DNA from: Thalassomonas actiniarum
GTDB lineage: Bacteria > Pseudomonadota > Gammaproteobacteria > Enterobacterales > Alteromonadaceae
Length of the DNA stretch: 64,000 nt
Direction of reading: 5' to 3'
NCBI RefSeq assembly: GCF_000948975.2
Contig: NZ_CP059735.1
Coordinates: 124,001 to 188,000 of the forward strand
In this document: one piece after another, positions 1 to 9,494 of the stretch
Position numbering within the stretch: the stretch's first letter is position 1
Layout of the letters: every line of letters begins with the position of its first letter
Notes under the pieces: generated by a model
Database searches by the model: none
Told to the model about the DNA's origin: nothing
What the model saw: only the letters and a program-made list of their open reading frames with translations
Program-made: the position numbers and the translations under genes

Positions 1-320
1 AATAAACCTTCATGCTGGCCGACAAAGGTGCCGTATTCCGACAGCAAAGGCAGGCAGGACTCATAGGCTTCACGTAATTCATCGCTGCTGATCACTGAAT
101 TCATATGGGAGACCGGCGACCATAAGCGCCCAAGCAGATCATCTGCTTCATTGATCGGCGCCACCAGGTTGTCCCAACTGTAGCTGGTGTTCTCGCTTAA
201 TACCCGGCTTATTGTGTCCTTACATGTAGTAATGGCCTGCTCCAGGGCAGGTTTTACATGTTCAGGTTTGATTTTGGAAAATTCGGGAAGTCCTTTTAGT
301 GACAATAATGGATTGCTCAT
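1..320 (-). CDS. prlC: Oligopeptidase A, N-terminal part (runs off the window)
   Basis: Cytoplasmic M3-family zinc oligopeptidase that degrades peptides such as cleaved signal peptides. Only the first ~106 codons are present, starting at the ATG read on the minus strand at 320-318. The translation begins MSNPLLSLKGLPEFSKIKPE and continues through SPVSHMNSV, LREAYESCLPLLSEYGTFVG and QHEGL, which matches the start of enterobacterial PrlC closely and collinearly. The HEXXH zinc site lies outside the window, so catalytic integrity cannot be judged. It diverges from the GGDEF-EAL gene across a 428-bp spacer. Confidence 0.9.
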   Translation of the reverse strand, partial: MSNPLLSLKGLPEFSKIKPEHVKPALEQAITTCKDTISRVLSENTSYSWDNLVAPINEADDLLGRLWSPVSHMNSVISSDELREAYESCLPLLSEYGTFVGQHEGL

Positions 321-552
321 AATCTTCAGTTTTTAGCGAATGTTGTCTTAGATGTAATACCTCTTGCGGCGTTATTCAAGCTTTGTCTGTTATTTGCCGG
401 TTATTTACTGTTAATCGGGCTTTTTTTGGCAAAATTGCCAACCAGATCAAAAAAAATAGATGTTAATGCAAGGTAATATATTTTTTTTGTCTTAAATATT
501 GTTTGTAAATTTACAGTAAATAAGAGAAATTATTAACCTGAAAGATATATCC

Positions 553-682
553 GTGGCACAGGCCACGCCCGACTCTGTAAACGCTTATCAAAGCGCTTGG
601 ACCTGAGGGCTGCCTTATCCACCAGGTGTTATTCATGGATGAATCGGTAGATTTAACCTTTTGTCTTCGCCCGAAACCCGGG
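553..682 (+). promoter_or_regulatory. Hairpin-rich leader upstream of the GGDEF-EAL gene
   Basis: The 321-748 spacer has no gene. Its first half is AT-rich (possible divergent promoters); its second half has consecutive short inverted repeats: GTGGC/GCCAC (553-566), CGCTT/AAGCG (582-595), ACCTG/CAGGT (601-627), ATTCAT-GG-ATGAAT (631-644) and CCCG/CGGG (670-682). This looks like a structured 5' leader, but I cannot match it to a known riboswitch. It lacks the conserved core of the c-di-GMP-I (GEMM) aptamer. Confidence 0.35.
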
Positions 683-748
683 AGCGGCTTAGTTATTGAC
701 GACTACTGATATTTATCATCCTTTTGTCAGATAAATGTTAGATATAGT

Positions 749-3112
749 GTGAATATGAGCCAGCCAGTTGTCCCTAAAATATCGATCAAATATCGTCTGC
801 TTCAACTACTGAAGTTTGTTTGCTATTCCCTTGTGCTTGGCGGGGGGTATGGTTTTTTGGTGGTGGCACAAGATCAGCAGACGGGTATCGGCCAGCCGTT
901 AGGCGCCGGTTTAGGACAATTTAACAGCTTATCGGTTTATATTGTTTATACCCTGGTATTGCTGTTGTTGGTGGGGATATGGCATTACCGCAGCCAGAGG
1001 CAAAGGCAGCGGCTGCTGGAAGCCCATGAGCAGGTAAAATTTCGCGAACAAAGATTACAGCTGGCGCTTACGGGCAGCGACAGTGAAGTCTGGGATTGGC
1101 TGTCGGCGCAAAACCAGATGTTTGGCAAACGTTTCACCGCCGAGCTGCATTATAGCCAGGACAGCCCGTTTTATGCTTTTGACCAGCATATCGGTTTGAT
1201 CCATCCCGACGATAAAGACACCTTTTTAACCATGTGGCAGCTGTTTATCGATAACGGCGATCTCAATGCCACTTTTTCCTGTACCTATCGTTTGCAAAGT
1301 CGCGGCGGCCAGTGGCTCTGGTACAAAGATCTCGGCAAAATTGTCGCGGTCAATACCCTGGGGGAGCCCACCCGGATCACCGGCTCTTATACCAATATCA
1401 CCCAGTCGCGGGCAGATGAAGAGCGCGCCCAGTATTATGGCGATGCTTTTAAGCTCACCAAGGACTGGGTATTGATCATCGATGAAAACTTTAATCAGGT
1501 GACCGCCAACCAATCGCTGCGGGATGTGTTTGGCTGGGAAGCGGAAGAATTTGCCTTTGAACCCAATACCTTGGGCATTACCCCTAAACGGCTGGCATTT
1601 TACCGGGAATTGTTTTCCACCCTGCATGAAAATGATCACTGGCGCGGCGAAGAGCTGATCGCCACCAAAACCGGGCAGGAATATCATGTGATCATCAATA
1701 TCAGTGTCAGCCGCAACCGCACCAATAACCGATTGCACTATATTCTGGTGCTGACGGATATCAGCGCCCAGAAAAATGCCGAAAAAGAGCTGCGCTACCT
1801 GGCCAATTATGATCACCTGACCGAGCTGCCCAACCGGGCCTTGCTGCTGGATCGGATCAAACACGCCATCGATTATTCCATCCGCAAAAAAGATTCTATT
1901 GCCTTGTTTTTTATCGATTTGGACCGCTTTAAGCAGATTAATGATTCTTTGGGGCATGAATGCGGGGATTTATTGCTCAAGGAAATTTCCAACCGGCTGA
2001 CGGAGATTTTGCGCGGCGACGATACCGTGGCCCGCATCGGCGGCGATGAATTTGTGGTGTTGCTGGAGTCTTTTCGCAGCAACAGCCATTTGGGGCGGAT
2101 CGCGGAAAAAGTGATCCGCGAGGTGGAAAAGCCGATTTTGCTCAACAACAACGAGGTTTGCATCGGCGCCAGCATCGGTATTGCCCTGTATCCGGAAGAT
2201 GCCGGCAATTCCAGCGAGCTGCTGAGAAACGCCGATGTTGCCATGTATCACGCCAAGCAGATTGGCCGCAATACCTTCCAGTTTTTCACCCCGCGCATGA
2301 ATTTTGAAGCCAAAGAAAGGCTGAGGAAAGAATCGGAACTTAAGCTGGCGGTGGCCAATAACGAGCTGATCAACCATTACCAGCCGGTGGTGGATGCCTT
2401 TACCGGCAAGGCCATCGGCGTAGAACTGTTGATGCGCTGGCGCACCGATGAAGGCCTGGTGCCGCCGATGGATTTTATTCCCATTGCCGAAGAGCTGGGG
2501 CTGATCATCCCGATGACGGAAAGTGTGTTGTGCAAGGGGCTGGCGGATCTGAAACGCTGGCATGCGGTACGCCCGGGCATCTTTTTGTCGGTGAACCTGG
2601 CGCCGCAGCATTTTGCCCAGGATAATCTTTTGCCTTATGTGAAAAAGTTGTTGGAAGAATATGATTTGCCGCCGGGAGCGCTAAAGCTGGAAATTACCGA
2701 AAGCGCCTTTATTGCCGAGCCGCAAAAGGCGATCCGCACCATGAACGCCCTGTCTAAACTCGGGGTCAAGCTGGCGCTGGACGACTTTGGCACCGGCTAT
2801 TCTTCGCTGTCTTATTTAAAGCAGATGCCGCTGGATATCATTAAAATTGACGGCAGTTTTGTCTCCGGCATCGGCCGGGATAAAACCGATGAGGCCATAG
2901 TCGATGCCACCTTAGTGCTGGCAAAAAGCCTGAACATGTCCTGTATTGCCGAAGGGGTGGAAACCAAGGAGCAGATGCTTTACCTGGTGGATCGCCAGTG
3001 CCATTTTATCCAGGGTTATCTATACAGCAAGCCGGTCGAAGCGGATGAGTTAATGGAAATGCTGATGATCAACAATATTGAAGTGACCGCGCCGGAATTG
3101 GAGTTTGTCTAA
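749..3112 (+). CDS. Membrane PAS-GGDEF-EAL cyclic-di-GMP signalling protein
   Basis: Inner-membrane sensor that probably makes and/or degrades c-di-GMP. Two hydrophobic segments (about residues 20-40 and 60-80) flank a short periplasmic stretch. Two PAS-like domains follow (about 100-220 and 225-345), then GGDEF and EAL domains. The diguanylate cyclase signature GGDEF is intact at residues 431-435. The EAL motif reads ELL at 559-561 but keeps the ExLxR pattern, and the downstream EITES, LDDFGTGYSSL, DIIKIDGSF and EGVET motifs are present, so phosphodiesterase activity is plausible. The start is GTG at 749 or ATG at 755; neither has a clear ribosome-binding site. No partner gene is adjacent. 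Confidence 0.9.
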   Translation: MNMSQPVVPKISIKYRLLQLLKFVCYSLVLGGGYGFLVVAQDQQTGIGQPLGAGLGQFNSLSVYIVYTLVLLLLVGIWHYRSQRQRQRLLEAHEQVKFREQRLQLALTGSDSEVWDWLSAQNQMFGKRFTAELHYSQDSPFYAFDQHIGLIHPDDKDTFLTMWQLFIDNGDLNATFSCTYRLQSRGGQWLWYKDLGKIVAVNTLGEPTRITGSYTNITQSRADEERAQYYGDAFKLTKDWVLIIDENFNQVTANQSLRDVFGWEAEEFAFEPNTLGITPKRLAFYRELFSTLHENDHWRGEELIATKTGQEYHVIINISVSRNRTNNRLHYILVLTDISAQKNAEKELRYLANYDHLTELPNRALLLDRIKHAIDYSIRKKDSIALFFIDLDRFKQINDSLGHECGDLLLKEISNRLTEILRGDDTVARIGGDEFVVLLESFRSNSHLGRIAEKVIREVEKPILLNNNEVCIGASIGIALYPEDAGNSSELLRNADVAMYHAKQIGRNTFQFFTPRMNFEAKERLRKESELKLAVANNELINHYQPVVDAFTGKAIGVELLMRWRTDEGLVPPMDFIPIAEELGLIIPMTESVLCKGLADLKRWHAVRPGIFLSVNLAPQHFAQDNLLPYVKKLLEEYDLPPGALKLEITESAFIAEPQKAIRTMNALSKLGVKLALDDFGTGYSSLSYLKQMPLDIIKIDGSFVSGIGRDKTDEAIVDATLVLAKSLNMSCIAEGVETKEQMLYLVDRQCHFIQGYLYSKPVEADELMEMLMINNIEVTAPELEFV

Positions 3113-3297
3113 CGGCTGTCAAGGCATTGATACATATACCCACCGGGTTAAATTTTCTCGAACGCTTGAATCCTGACCCGGCTGCGCCCACATTATACCT
3201 TTAAAGCACAAGTGAAAGTGATATCTGCCTGAGGCGGTCTTTTCATTTTCTACTATTTCTCTAACCATAATATCCGATACATTTTAAGGGCACCAAG

Positions 3298-4677
3298 ATG
3301 ACACAACATTTTGATTATATCGCCATAGGCGGCGGCAGCGGCGGTATTGCCTCTGCCAACCGGGCGGCAAAACACGGTAAAAAAGCCGCGGTGATTGAAG
3401 CTAAATACATTGGCGGTACCTGCGTCAATGTCGGTTGTGTACCGAAAAAAGCCATGTGGTATGCCGGACAAATTGCCGATGCCATGCGTTACGCCCCTGA
3501 TTATGGTTTTGCCGGGTTCCTGGCAAAGGAAAGTACCGGGCAAAAAGCCCTTTTTGACTGGGGCCGTTTGGTGAAAAACCGCGAAGCCTATATCGAGCGC
3601 ATCCATGCCGCCTACCAGCGTGGTTTTGATAATAACGATGTGACCGTGATCAACGGGTTTGCCAAATTTGTCGATAAAAATACCGTGGAAGTGGACGGTA
3701 CCTTATATACCGCAGATCATATTACTATCGCCACCGGCGGCCGTCCGCAGATACCCGATATCGAAGGGGCGGAATACGGCATCGACTCGGACGGCTTTTT
3801 CGCCCTGACCGAACAGCCGGAGTCTGTGGCCGTGGTCGGCGCCGGTTATATTGCCGTTGAATTAGCCGGTGTGTTCCAGGGGCTGGGCAGTGAAACTCAC
3901 TTGCTGGTGCGTAAAGAAGGGCCGCTGCGTAATTTTGACCCGGTATTAAAAGACACTTTAGTGGAGCAGATGGCCAAACACGGGCCGACCCTGCATACCC
4001 ACAGCATTCCCGAGCGGGTGGAAAAATTAGCCGATGGTACTTTAGTGATCCACCTGGAAAACGGCAAAACGGTTGGCCCGGTACAGCAAGTGGTGTGGGC
4101 CATCGGCCGGGAGCCGGCCACAGACAATATCAACCTGGAAGCGGCCGGGGTCGAGGTGGATGCGCGCGGTTTTATCCCCACCGACAAATACCAGAATACC
4201 AATGTCGAAGGCATTTATGCCGTCGGCGACAATACCGGCCGGGCACAGTTAACCCCGGTAGCGGTGGCGGCAGGGCGCCGCTTATGTGAGCGTTTATTTA
4301 ACAATAAGCCCCATGAACACCTGGATTATGCCAATATTGCTACGGTGGTATTCAGCCACCCGGTGATCGGCACCGTAGGTTTGACCGAACCGGAAGCCAT
4401 TGCCGAATATGGCGAAGAGCAGGTAAAAGTGTATAACTCCCAGTTTACCGCCCTTTATCAGGCGATCACCGACGAATACCGGGATCCGACCCGGATGAAA
4501 CTGATTTGTGTCGGCAAGGAAGAGAAAATCGTCGGTATCCACAGCATAGGGTTTGGCAGCGATGAATTGCTGCAGGGCTTTGCCGTGGCGATGAAGATGG
4601 GGGCCACTAAAAGTGACTTTGATAATACCGTGGCTATTCATCCGACCTCGGCAGAAGAGTTCGTCACCCTGACATAA
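3298..4677 (+). CDS. gorA: Glutathione-disulfide reductase
   Basis: Cytoplasmic FAD/NADPH homodimer that reduces oxidised glutathione. It has the N-terminal FAD-binding GGGSGG loop, the redox disulfide CVNVGC at residues 42-47, an NADPH-binding [11 protein letters not shown] loop, the AVGD FAD motif, and the C-terminal HPTSAEE motif near residue 448 that supplies the catalytic His-Glu pair. The 459-residue length is normal for bacterial Gor (about 450). Lipoamide dehydrogenase and mercuric reductase are excluded by the overall sequence and by the lack of an extra metal-binding cysteine pair. It is monocistronic. Confidence 0.95.
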   Translation: MTQHFDYIAIGGGSGGIASANRAAKHGKKAAVIEAKYIGGTCVNVGCVPKKAMWYAGQIADAMRYAPDYGFAGFLAKESTGQKALFDWGRLVKNREAYIERIHAAYQRGFDNNDVTVINGFAKFVDKNTVEVDGTLYTADHITIATGGRPQIPDIEGAEYGIDSDGFFALTEQPESVAVVGAGYIAVELAGVFQGLGSETHLLVRKEGPLRNFDPVLKDTLVEQMAKHGPTLHTHSIPERVEKLADGTLVIHLENGKTVGPVQQVVWAIGREPATDNINLEAAGVEVDARGFIPTDKYQNTNVEGIYAVGDNTGRAQLTPVAVAAGRRLCERLFNNKPHEHLDYANIATVVFSHPVIGTVGLTEPEAIAEYGEEQVKVYNSQFTALYQAITDEYRDPTRMKLICVGKEEKIVGIHSIGFGSDELLQGFAVAMKMGATKSDFDNTVAIHPTSAEEFVTLT

Positions 4678-4700
4678 GAACCCGCCTGTTATGCTTTTAT

Positions 4701-4725
4701 CCCCCTGCCGTAAAGCGGCAGGGGG
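4701..4725. terminator. GC-rich hairpin between convergent gorA and the PD40 gene
   Basis: A perfect 10-bp stem, CCCCCTGCCG / CGGCAGGGGG, with a TAAAG loop lies between two convergent genes. Neither side has a real U-run, so it may block or protect transcripts from both directions rather than be a classical intrinsic terminator. Confidence 0.5.
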
Positions 4726-4747
4726 AATAAAAAGCTTAGTTGCTGTT

Positions 4748-5620
4748 TCAGGATGCCGGCTTAGATCTAAGCGTCTCTATTATCCGGGCATCTACCCAAT
4801 AGATATCCCCGTTTCCCTGGCTGTCGTAGCTGTTAAAGAACAGGTATTTTCCGTCCGGCGTGACATAGGGACTGGATTGCTCGCCATCGGTGTTGACCTT
4901 ATCCCCTAAGTTAATGGCGGCGCTCCATGAGCCATCCGGCTGCCTGAAACTGATATAAATATCATTACCGCCAAAGCCACCGTCTCTTTCACCATCCCAC
5001 ATGAGGTAGGACTCGTCCGGTGCAATGAAAGGGTGAGCATTCCACTTGCCGGTGTTGATTGCTTTGCCGAGGGGTTTTGGCTGTTCACGTTGGTCGCCGT
5101 TTAAACGTGAATAGCGAAGAACACCCTTGCCGTCCCTCGTGCCCTCGTCAAAAACATAGGTGCCTGTTAATGATGCGGTAAGGCGCATGATGCGGATATC
5201 CTCGTAAGGGGCGCCAAGGTTTTTTATTTCTGACCAGCCGGCAGGGTTGCGCTGCCGGTACTTTTTGCCCAAGTGCAGGGTTTTACCATCCGGCGAGATA
5301 AAAGGGCGGCCTACCCTGGGGACTACGGCAGATTTGCGCCACCGGTTATTTTCTAAGGTAAAAGTGATTAATGACCACTTTTTGCTGTTGTTCTCTTTCC
5401 TGGTGAAATAGAACGCTTGCATGTCGGGTGTGAAGAAAGCGCTCAGGTCACGATGAGCGGTTGAGACAACGCCGGGGGCGAACACTTCAGGGATTAATCC
5501 CGGCGGTTTTTGCCCGAGATAAGGGCCTTCAAGGGCGGGAAGTGGGTTATCTCCGTAGCTTTTGTTACCTAAGGTGAGAAAAGAAAGTAGCAGCAGCCAA
5601 AAGATATTAAGCGGTTTCAT
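4748..5620 (-). CDS. Periplasmic PD40 (WD40-like) beta-propeller protein
   Basis: A 290-residue exported protein with an N-terminal signal peptide (hydrophobic WLLLLSFLTLG). PD40/TolB-type propeller blades recur as F-x-S/T-PDG-K/M-x-L/F units: FTPDMQAFYF, ISPDGKTLHL, IAPDESYLMW and VTPDGKYLFF. Such domains mediate protein or ligand binding; no catalytic motif is seen. Its ATG overlaps the stop of the upstream hydrolase gene by 4 bp, so the two are translationally coupled. The divergent regulator at 6724 also ends in PD40-like blades, suggesting one functional unit. Confidence 0.75.
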   Translation of the reverse strand: MKPLNIFWLLLLSFLTLGNKSYGDNPLPALEGPYLGQKPPGLIPEVFAPGVVSTAHRDLSAFFTPDMQAFYFTRKENNSKKWSLITFTLENNRWRKSAVVPRVGRPFISPDGKTLHLGKKYRQRNPAGWSEIKNLGAPYEDIRIMRLTASLTGTYVFDEGTRDGKGVLRYSRLNGDQREQPKPLGKAINTGKWNAHPFIAPDESYLMWDGERDGGFGGNDIYISFRQPDGSWSAAINLGDKVNTDGEQSSPYVTPDGKYLFFNSYDSQGNGDIYWVDARIIETLRSKPAS

Positions 5621-6480
5621 GATTTAGCTCCTGCTTTGGTTAAGTTTGATAACCAGGTCATGCTGCGTACGCCGGTCAGAGGAAACGCTGTCTGGTGGCT
5701 ACCCTCAATCACCGGATGCTTTAAAGACAAACTGTTATCGTTTCTGCTTTTCAGCAGCTGAGTGAATTCCCTGATATGTTCGCCCAGTTCCTTCTCCAAG
5801 GTGCCGTATGAAATAAAAACGTTGGCATTTAGGCCCTTATGTTTTAAAGCTGCCTTAGCGCCAAGTTCAGAGAGCAGGGGAATATTTCTCCAAAGTGACG
5901 GGCTGCCAAGAATGTAGTTTTTAAAGGTATCGGGTTGTGCCATTAAGATATAAGTGCCAAATAAACCTCCGGCGGAATAACCAAAATAGCTGCGATTGTC
6001 AGGCTGGGTTCGGTAGTTTTTTTCTATATGTTTAATGACATCTTGACGAATAAATGCCAGATGATTACTTGCCTGGCCGAATTGATATTTAGCCTGGCGT
6101 TCCGGGTTGCTTGACTTGTTTATCGAATAATCCCGATAGCGACTGACATGTGCCCCAAGTTCTTTCTGTAAGTCTTCACTGATGTCCTTCTGCCAGGAAA
6201 TGCCAACCAGAATAACCTCTTCCAGCAGAAATTCAGTGGCAGCGGATAATAATTCGACATGCCAGATGGCGTCGGTAAAATAGAGCACAGGATAGCTCTT
6301 ATCTTTATGTTTTTCGTATTCCTCGGGCAGCTTGATATACAGCTCATACTGCCTGTTTTCCCGGGTGTCTTTGATAGGGACAACTTGTATTTTCGGTAAG
6401 GTGAAATCATTTGTTCCGCTTGCCTGGACTGTTAACAAAGGTAGTGAAAATAACAGCACCAGGATTAAACTCTTGGTCAT
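5617..6480 (-). CDS. Secreted alpha/beta hydrolase of the esterase D / enterochelin-esterase-like family
   Basis: A 287-residue protein with a cleavable signal peptide (LILVLLFSLPLLTVQASG). The nucleophile elbow GYSAGG lies near residue 165, preceded by DNRSYF. A late His (EGSHQTAF) probably completes the triad. The fold and order match COG2819-type predicted hydrolases (IroE/Fes-like). The substrate is unknown; no siderophore genes are nearby. It is first in a two-gene operon with the PD40 gene and diverges from the CadC-like regulator at 6724. Confidence 0.75.
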   Translation of the reverse strand: MTKSLILVLLFSLPLLTVQASGTNDFTLPKIQVVPIKDTRENRQYELYIKLPEEYEKHKDKSYPVLYFTDAIWHVELLSAATEFLLEEVILVGISWQKDISEDLQKELGAHVSRYRDYSINKSSNPERQAKYQFGQASNHLAFIRQDVIKHIEKNYRTQPDNRSYFGYSAGGLFGTYILMAQPDTFKNYILGSPSLWRNIPLLSELGAKAALKHKGLNANVFISYGTLEKELGEHIREFTQLLKSRNDNSLSLKHPVIEGSHQTAFPLTGVRSMTWLSNLTKAGAKS

Positions 6481-6723
6481 TTTTTTTCTCCGAATAAGCT
6501 TAGGTTCGTTTTTAAATCATGTAAGAGGGTTAAAGTTAACGAATCGAAATTAAAATACTTGAAGTTATGATGATTTTTCGCTGACGTCTTGCTGATAAGG
6601 TAAAAGGTGCTTGTTATCAGATGGTTACCTTGTTGTCTTTAGTTGGCCTCTGGCTTGTGCTAAGGTGTTTCACTTTATTTAGATTCACTTTTAGCACCGG
6701 TTTTCATCCTGAATAGAGGTTAC

Positions 6724-8877
6724 ATGGCAGAGCAATATTGGATTGGTGGTTTTTTTATTGATTTATCCAGAAATCAAATCACGCAAAATAAACAATCTCA
6801 AATCATTGCCCCGAAAGCTTTGGCGGTGCTCACCTACCTGGCTGAAAACCAGGGAAAGGTGGTGAGCCAGGACACACTGTTGACGAATGTCTGGCCGGAT
6901 ACTGTGGTCTCACCCAATACCTTGCAAAGAAGCATCGCCCAGTTAAGAAAAGCACTGGGTGACGATAGCAAGGTTCAAATCTATATTAAGACCCATGCCA
7001 AACAGGGCTATAGTCTGGAGTGCGATGTCAGGTGGCATGATAAAGCCAGTTCGAGCAAGGCTGATCCGGCAGATATCGACTGCGCCGGGGACGAGGCAGT
7101 GGAAGCGAGCCTTGTTAATGGAGCCGATTACGAAACAAATACAACAGCGAAGCCGGAATCTTCACAACCCGGCTTGGGCCTGATGGCCATTGTACTTGGT
7201 ATTGTTTTTCTGGCTGTAATGGGCGCCAGTTACCTGATACCCGAACAAACGTCGAAACTGTCCTTTGGGGAATTACGCTCGCTGACCGCCACAGACAACA
7301 AAGAGCTCGCCGGTATTTATTCACCCGACGGGCAATATGTGGTGTTCCTCCGTTATTCGGGCGAATTTTGCCAAAATAATATTTGGGCAAAGAACATTGA
7401 CACTCAAGAGGAAAGCCGGCTCACCGAAAACTTGGGGTCATACGGCAGCCATAGCTTTTCCAGAGACGGCAAGCAACTGGTTTTTATCGAGTCTGCAGAT
7501 TGCAATAAGCCGATCACCCAGAAGCAATGTTATAAATTAATGAGTTTTGACTTTCATAAGGCACTTGAGACGCCTCAATCTCCGAGCCTGTTGATGGAGT
7601 GCAAAAATTCAAAAATCATCAAACCCAAGTGGCTAAACAATAGTAACGTTGCTTTGTTGCAGGAGTTTTCTAATCGCTGGAAGTTAGCCAGCTATTCGAT
7701 TGCGGATAACAAAAGCACTGTGATATACGAGCGGCAAGATGGCAATATTATTGACTATGACTATTCGGTCGCGGACGATTTGATTGCACTGACCAGTATT
7801 CATCATGACGGCCATTATTATATTGAAGTGCTCAAACCGGATGGCCAGGTTTTATCAAGTCACCGGATAAAATATCCAAAAGAAATCGCGAACTTCAAGT
7901 TGATATACCCCAATTTTTCTCCTGTAGAAAATCAACTCGTTTTCAGCACGGGCAGGCAGTTGTTTACCCTGTCTTATGACGGCCAGGTAAGCAATATCAG
8001 CTTGCCGCTTGATGAACCCATGGGATCGCCGGTATTTCATCCTGGCGGCAAGCGCATGCTGGTCATTAAAGGGCACTATGACAGCGATATAGTGTCGGTG
8101 CCCCTTTCACGGATAAAACAGGCGCAAAGCCAAAACCTCTCCGTACTGGAACGCTCGATACTCGGTGAAGACAGCGCCATATTGCAACCTGACGGCGAGT
8201 TAATCGCTTATGAATCGGAACGTTCGGGAGATGAACAGCTTTGGATAACCGGCGGCAAAGGTTCACGGCAACTCAGTCGCTTTCCTATGGATACTGATAT
8301 AAATGGCATGGAGTGGGCGGCAGACGGTACAAGCCTTTTAGTTAATGCCAATTATGCGTTAACCCGGGTATACCTGGATGCAAGGCAGCAATCTTTTCCG
8401 TTGGCATATCCTGTTGCCGAACTGTTCCAATGGGACAGTAACAATAACAGCGCTTTATTGCTTGTGCGTATCAAAGGGGTGTTAACATTGGCCGAGCTCA
8501 ATTTAGCCAGCTTAGAGCTTCGCATTATTAACGACAAGAAAGTTAACTGGGCGGATAAAAGTGAGAGCGGCGACTTAGTCTATATCGATGATATGGACAG
8601 GTTTTGGCAGTCGGGACCGGCTGAAGATCTGCATATTGAAGCGCTGGATGGCCAGGGAAGATCTGAGCGGCGGTTTTTGGTAAAAGACAATGTTATTTAT
8701 GGTGTCAATGATGATTTTCAACTGTGGTCGTATGCACTTAACGGCGATAGATTTGAGCTCATCGGAGAGTTGCCAGACAATGTAGATTATTTAACCGACA
8801 TTGATCAGACGCAGCTTTTGATGACAGTCCGGGTTTCCGCAAAAAAAGAAGTGGCCGAACTCTCTTTAAGCGAATAG
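6724..8877 (+). CDS. CadC/ToxR-type membrane regulator with periplasmic PD40 propeller
   Basis: One-component inner-membrane transcription regulator. Residues 1-100 form an OmpR/PhoB-type winged helix (APKALAVLTYLAENQGKVVS, then TLQRSIAQLRKALGDD). One transmembrane helix is at about 150-172. Residues 180-717 form a periplasmic TolB/PD40-like propeller (YSPDGQYVVF, FSRDGKQLVF, FHPGGKRMLV, LQPDGELIAY). The propeller presumably senses a ligand or partner and the winged helix binds DNA. The 243-bp divergent spacer with the hydrolase/PD40 operon makes that operon the obvious target (inference). The ATG at 6724 has an AGAGGT ribosome site. Confidence 0.85.
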   Translation: MAEQYWIGGFFIDLSRNQITQNKQSQIIAPKALAVLTYLAENQGKVVSQDTLLTNVWPDTVVSPNTLQRSIAQLRKALGDDSKVQIYIKTHAKQGYSLECDVRWHDKASSSKADPADIDCAGDEAVEASLVNGADYETNTTAKPESSQPGLGLMAIVLGIVFLAVMGASYLIPEQTSKLSFGELRSLTATDNKELAGIYSPDGQYVVFLRYSGEFCQNNIWAKNIDTQEESRLTENLGSYGSHSFSRDGKQLVFIESADCNKPITQKQCYKLMSFDFHKALETPQSPSLLMECKNSKIIKPKWLNNSNVALLQEFSNRWKLASYSIADNKSTVIYERQDGNIIDYDYSVADDLIALTSIHHDGHYYIEVLKPDGQVLSSHRIKYPKEIANFKLIYPNFSPVENQLVFSTGRQLFTLSYDGQVSNISLPLDEPMGSPVFHPGGKRMLVIKGHYDSDIVSVPLSRIKQAQSQNLSVLERSILGEDSAILQPDGELIAYESERSGDEQLWITGGKGSRQLSRFPMDTDINGMEWAADGTSLLVNANYALTRVYLDARQQSFPLAYPVAELFQWDSNNNSALLLVRIKGVLTLAELNLASLELRIINDKKVNWADKSESGDLVYIDDMDRFWQSGPAEDLHIEALDGQGRSERRFLVKDNVIYGVNDDFQLWSYALNGDRFELIGELPDNVDYLTDIDQTQLLMTVRVSAKKEVAELSLSE

Positions 8878-8953
8878 CGTCATGCGGAAAAATTGGCTGT
8901 CGATTGTCGGCTAAAAGCAGTAAGGGCATGCTCCGACGTTAACCGCTTTGGTT

Positions 8954-8982
8954 ATGCCCGTGGCGCTTTTCGGGACGGGCAT
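8954..8982. terminator. Hairpin between convergent regulator and rhodanese genes
   Basis: An ATGCCCGT / ACGGGCAT stem lies in the 115-bp gap between the regulator ending at 8877 and the minus-strand gene ending at 8993. An alternative pairing with GGGCAT near 8924 is possible. There is no strong U-tract. Confidence 0.35.
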
Positions 8983-8992
8983 TTATAGTTGT

Positions 8993-9364
8993 TTAAACTG
9001 TCTGCTGCCAGGCGTTAAAACCTCCGCCCAGGGAATAAACCCGCTCAAAGCCCATTTGTTGTAAAGACAAGGCCGCCAGTGCCGAACGCGCCCCCGACTG
9101 GCAATAGAGGTAAATGTCCTGCTGCGCCAGCTTAGCTAGCGGCTCAGCTTCGCCGGCGACCATAGGATGAGTGGCTATTTGCATTTCCAGCACCCCCCGT
9201 GGAATATGTACTGCGCCGGGAATTGTGCCCGATTCCAGTTCTGTGCTTTCGCGGATATCAATGATGACGGCAGTCTGCGTTAACTGGCTGACAAGTTGTT
9301 GGCAGCTGATTTCTTTGATGTGTTTTCTGGCTGTTTGCGCCAGGGCTTTACCATTGATGATCAT
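8993..9364 (-). CDS. Single-domain rhodanese (sulfurtransferase)
   Basis: A 123-residue single rhodanese domain with no signal peptide, so cytoplasmic. Family landmarks are IDIRESTELESG, IPGAVHIPRG and the active loop CQSGAR around residue 90, whose cysteine carries the persulfide. It has a good GAGGA ribosome site. It diverges from the YeeE/YedE transporter genes across an inverted repeat, which fits sulfide/polysulfide handling. The family transfers sulfane sulfur to thiol acceptors or cyanide; the exact acceptor is unknown. Confidence 0.88.
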   Translation of the reverse strand: MIINGKALAQTARKHIKEISCQQLVSQLTQTAVIIDIRESTELESGTIPGAVHIPRGVLEMQIATHPMVAGEAEPLAKLAQQDIYLYCQSGARSALAALSLQQMGFERVYSLGGGFNAWQQTV

Positions 9365-9414
9365 ATTTCCTCACTTATCGGTTTGGTTTCTTTAGTTGAA
9401 ATTTATATCGTTAA

Positions 9415-9437
9415 ATCGTATATTGTAAATATACGAT
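9415..9437. promoter_or_regulatory. Inverted-repeat operator for the sulfur-responsive ArsR regulator
   Basis: A perfect 9-bp inverted repeat, ATCGTATAT / ATATACGAT, with a 5-nt spacer (TGTAA) lies in the 130-bp divergent spacer between the rhodanese and YeeE/YedE genes. ArsR-family dimers bind AT-rich dyads of this form. The BigR/YgaV-like protein encoded at 10447 is the likely ligand (inference from position). Confidence 0.7.
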
Positions 9438-9494
9438 ATTTAGGGTGCCGCTAACAAGAAAAACTTGTTGCTGCCCAAAGAGGCTGGAGTAAAA

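Noticed and set aside
553-682. c-di-GMP-I (GEMM) riboswitch upstream of the GGDEF-EAL gene
   Set aside because: The conserved GEMM core and tetraloop-receptor elements are absent; only generic hairpins are visible.
1226-1957. 243-codon open frame antisense to the GGDEF-EAL gene
   Set aside because: The sense gene has clear conserved motifs across the same interval; the antisense product has no family features.
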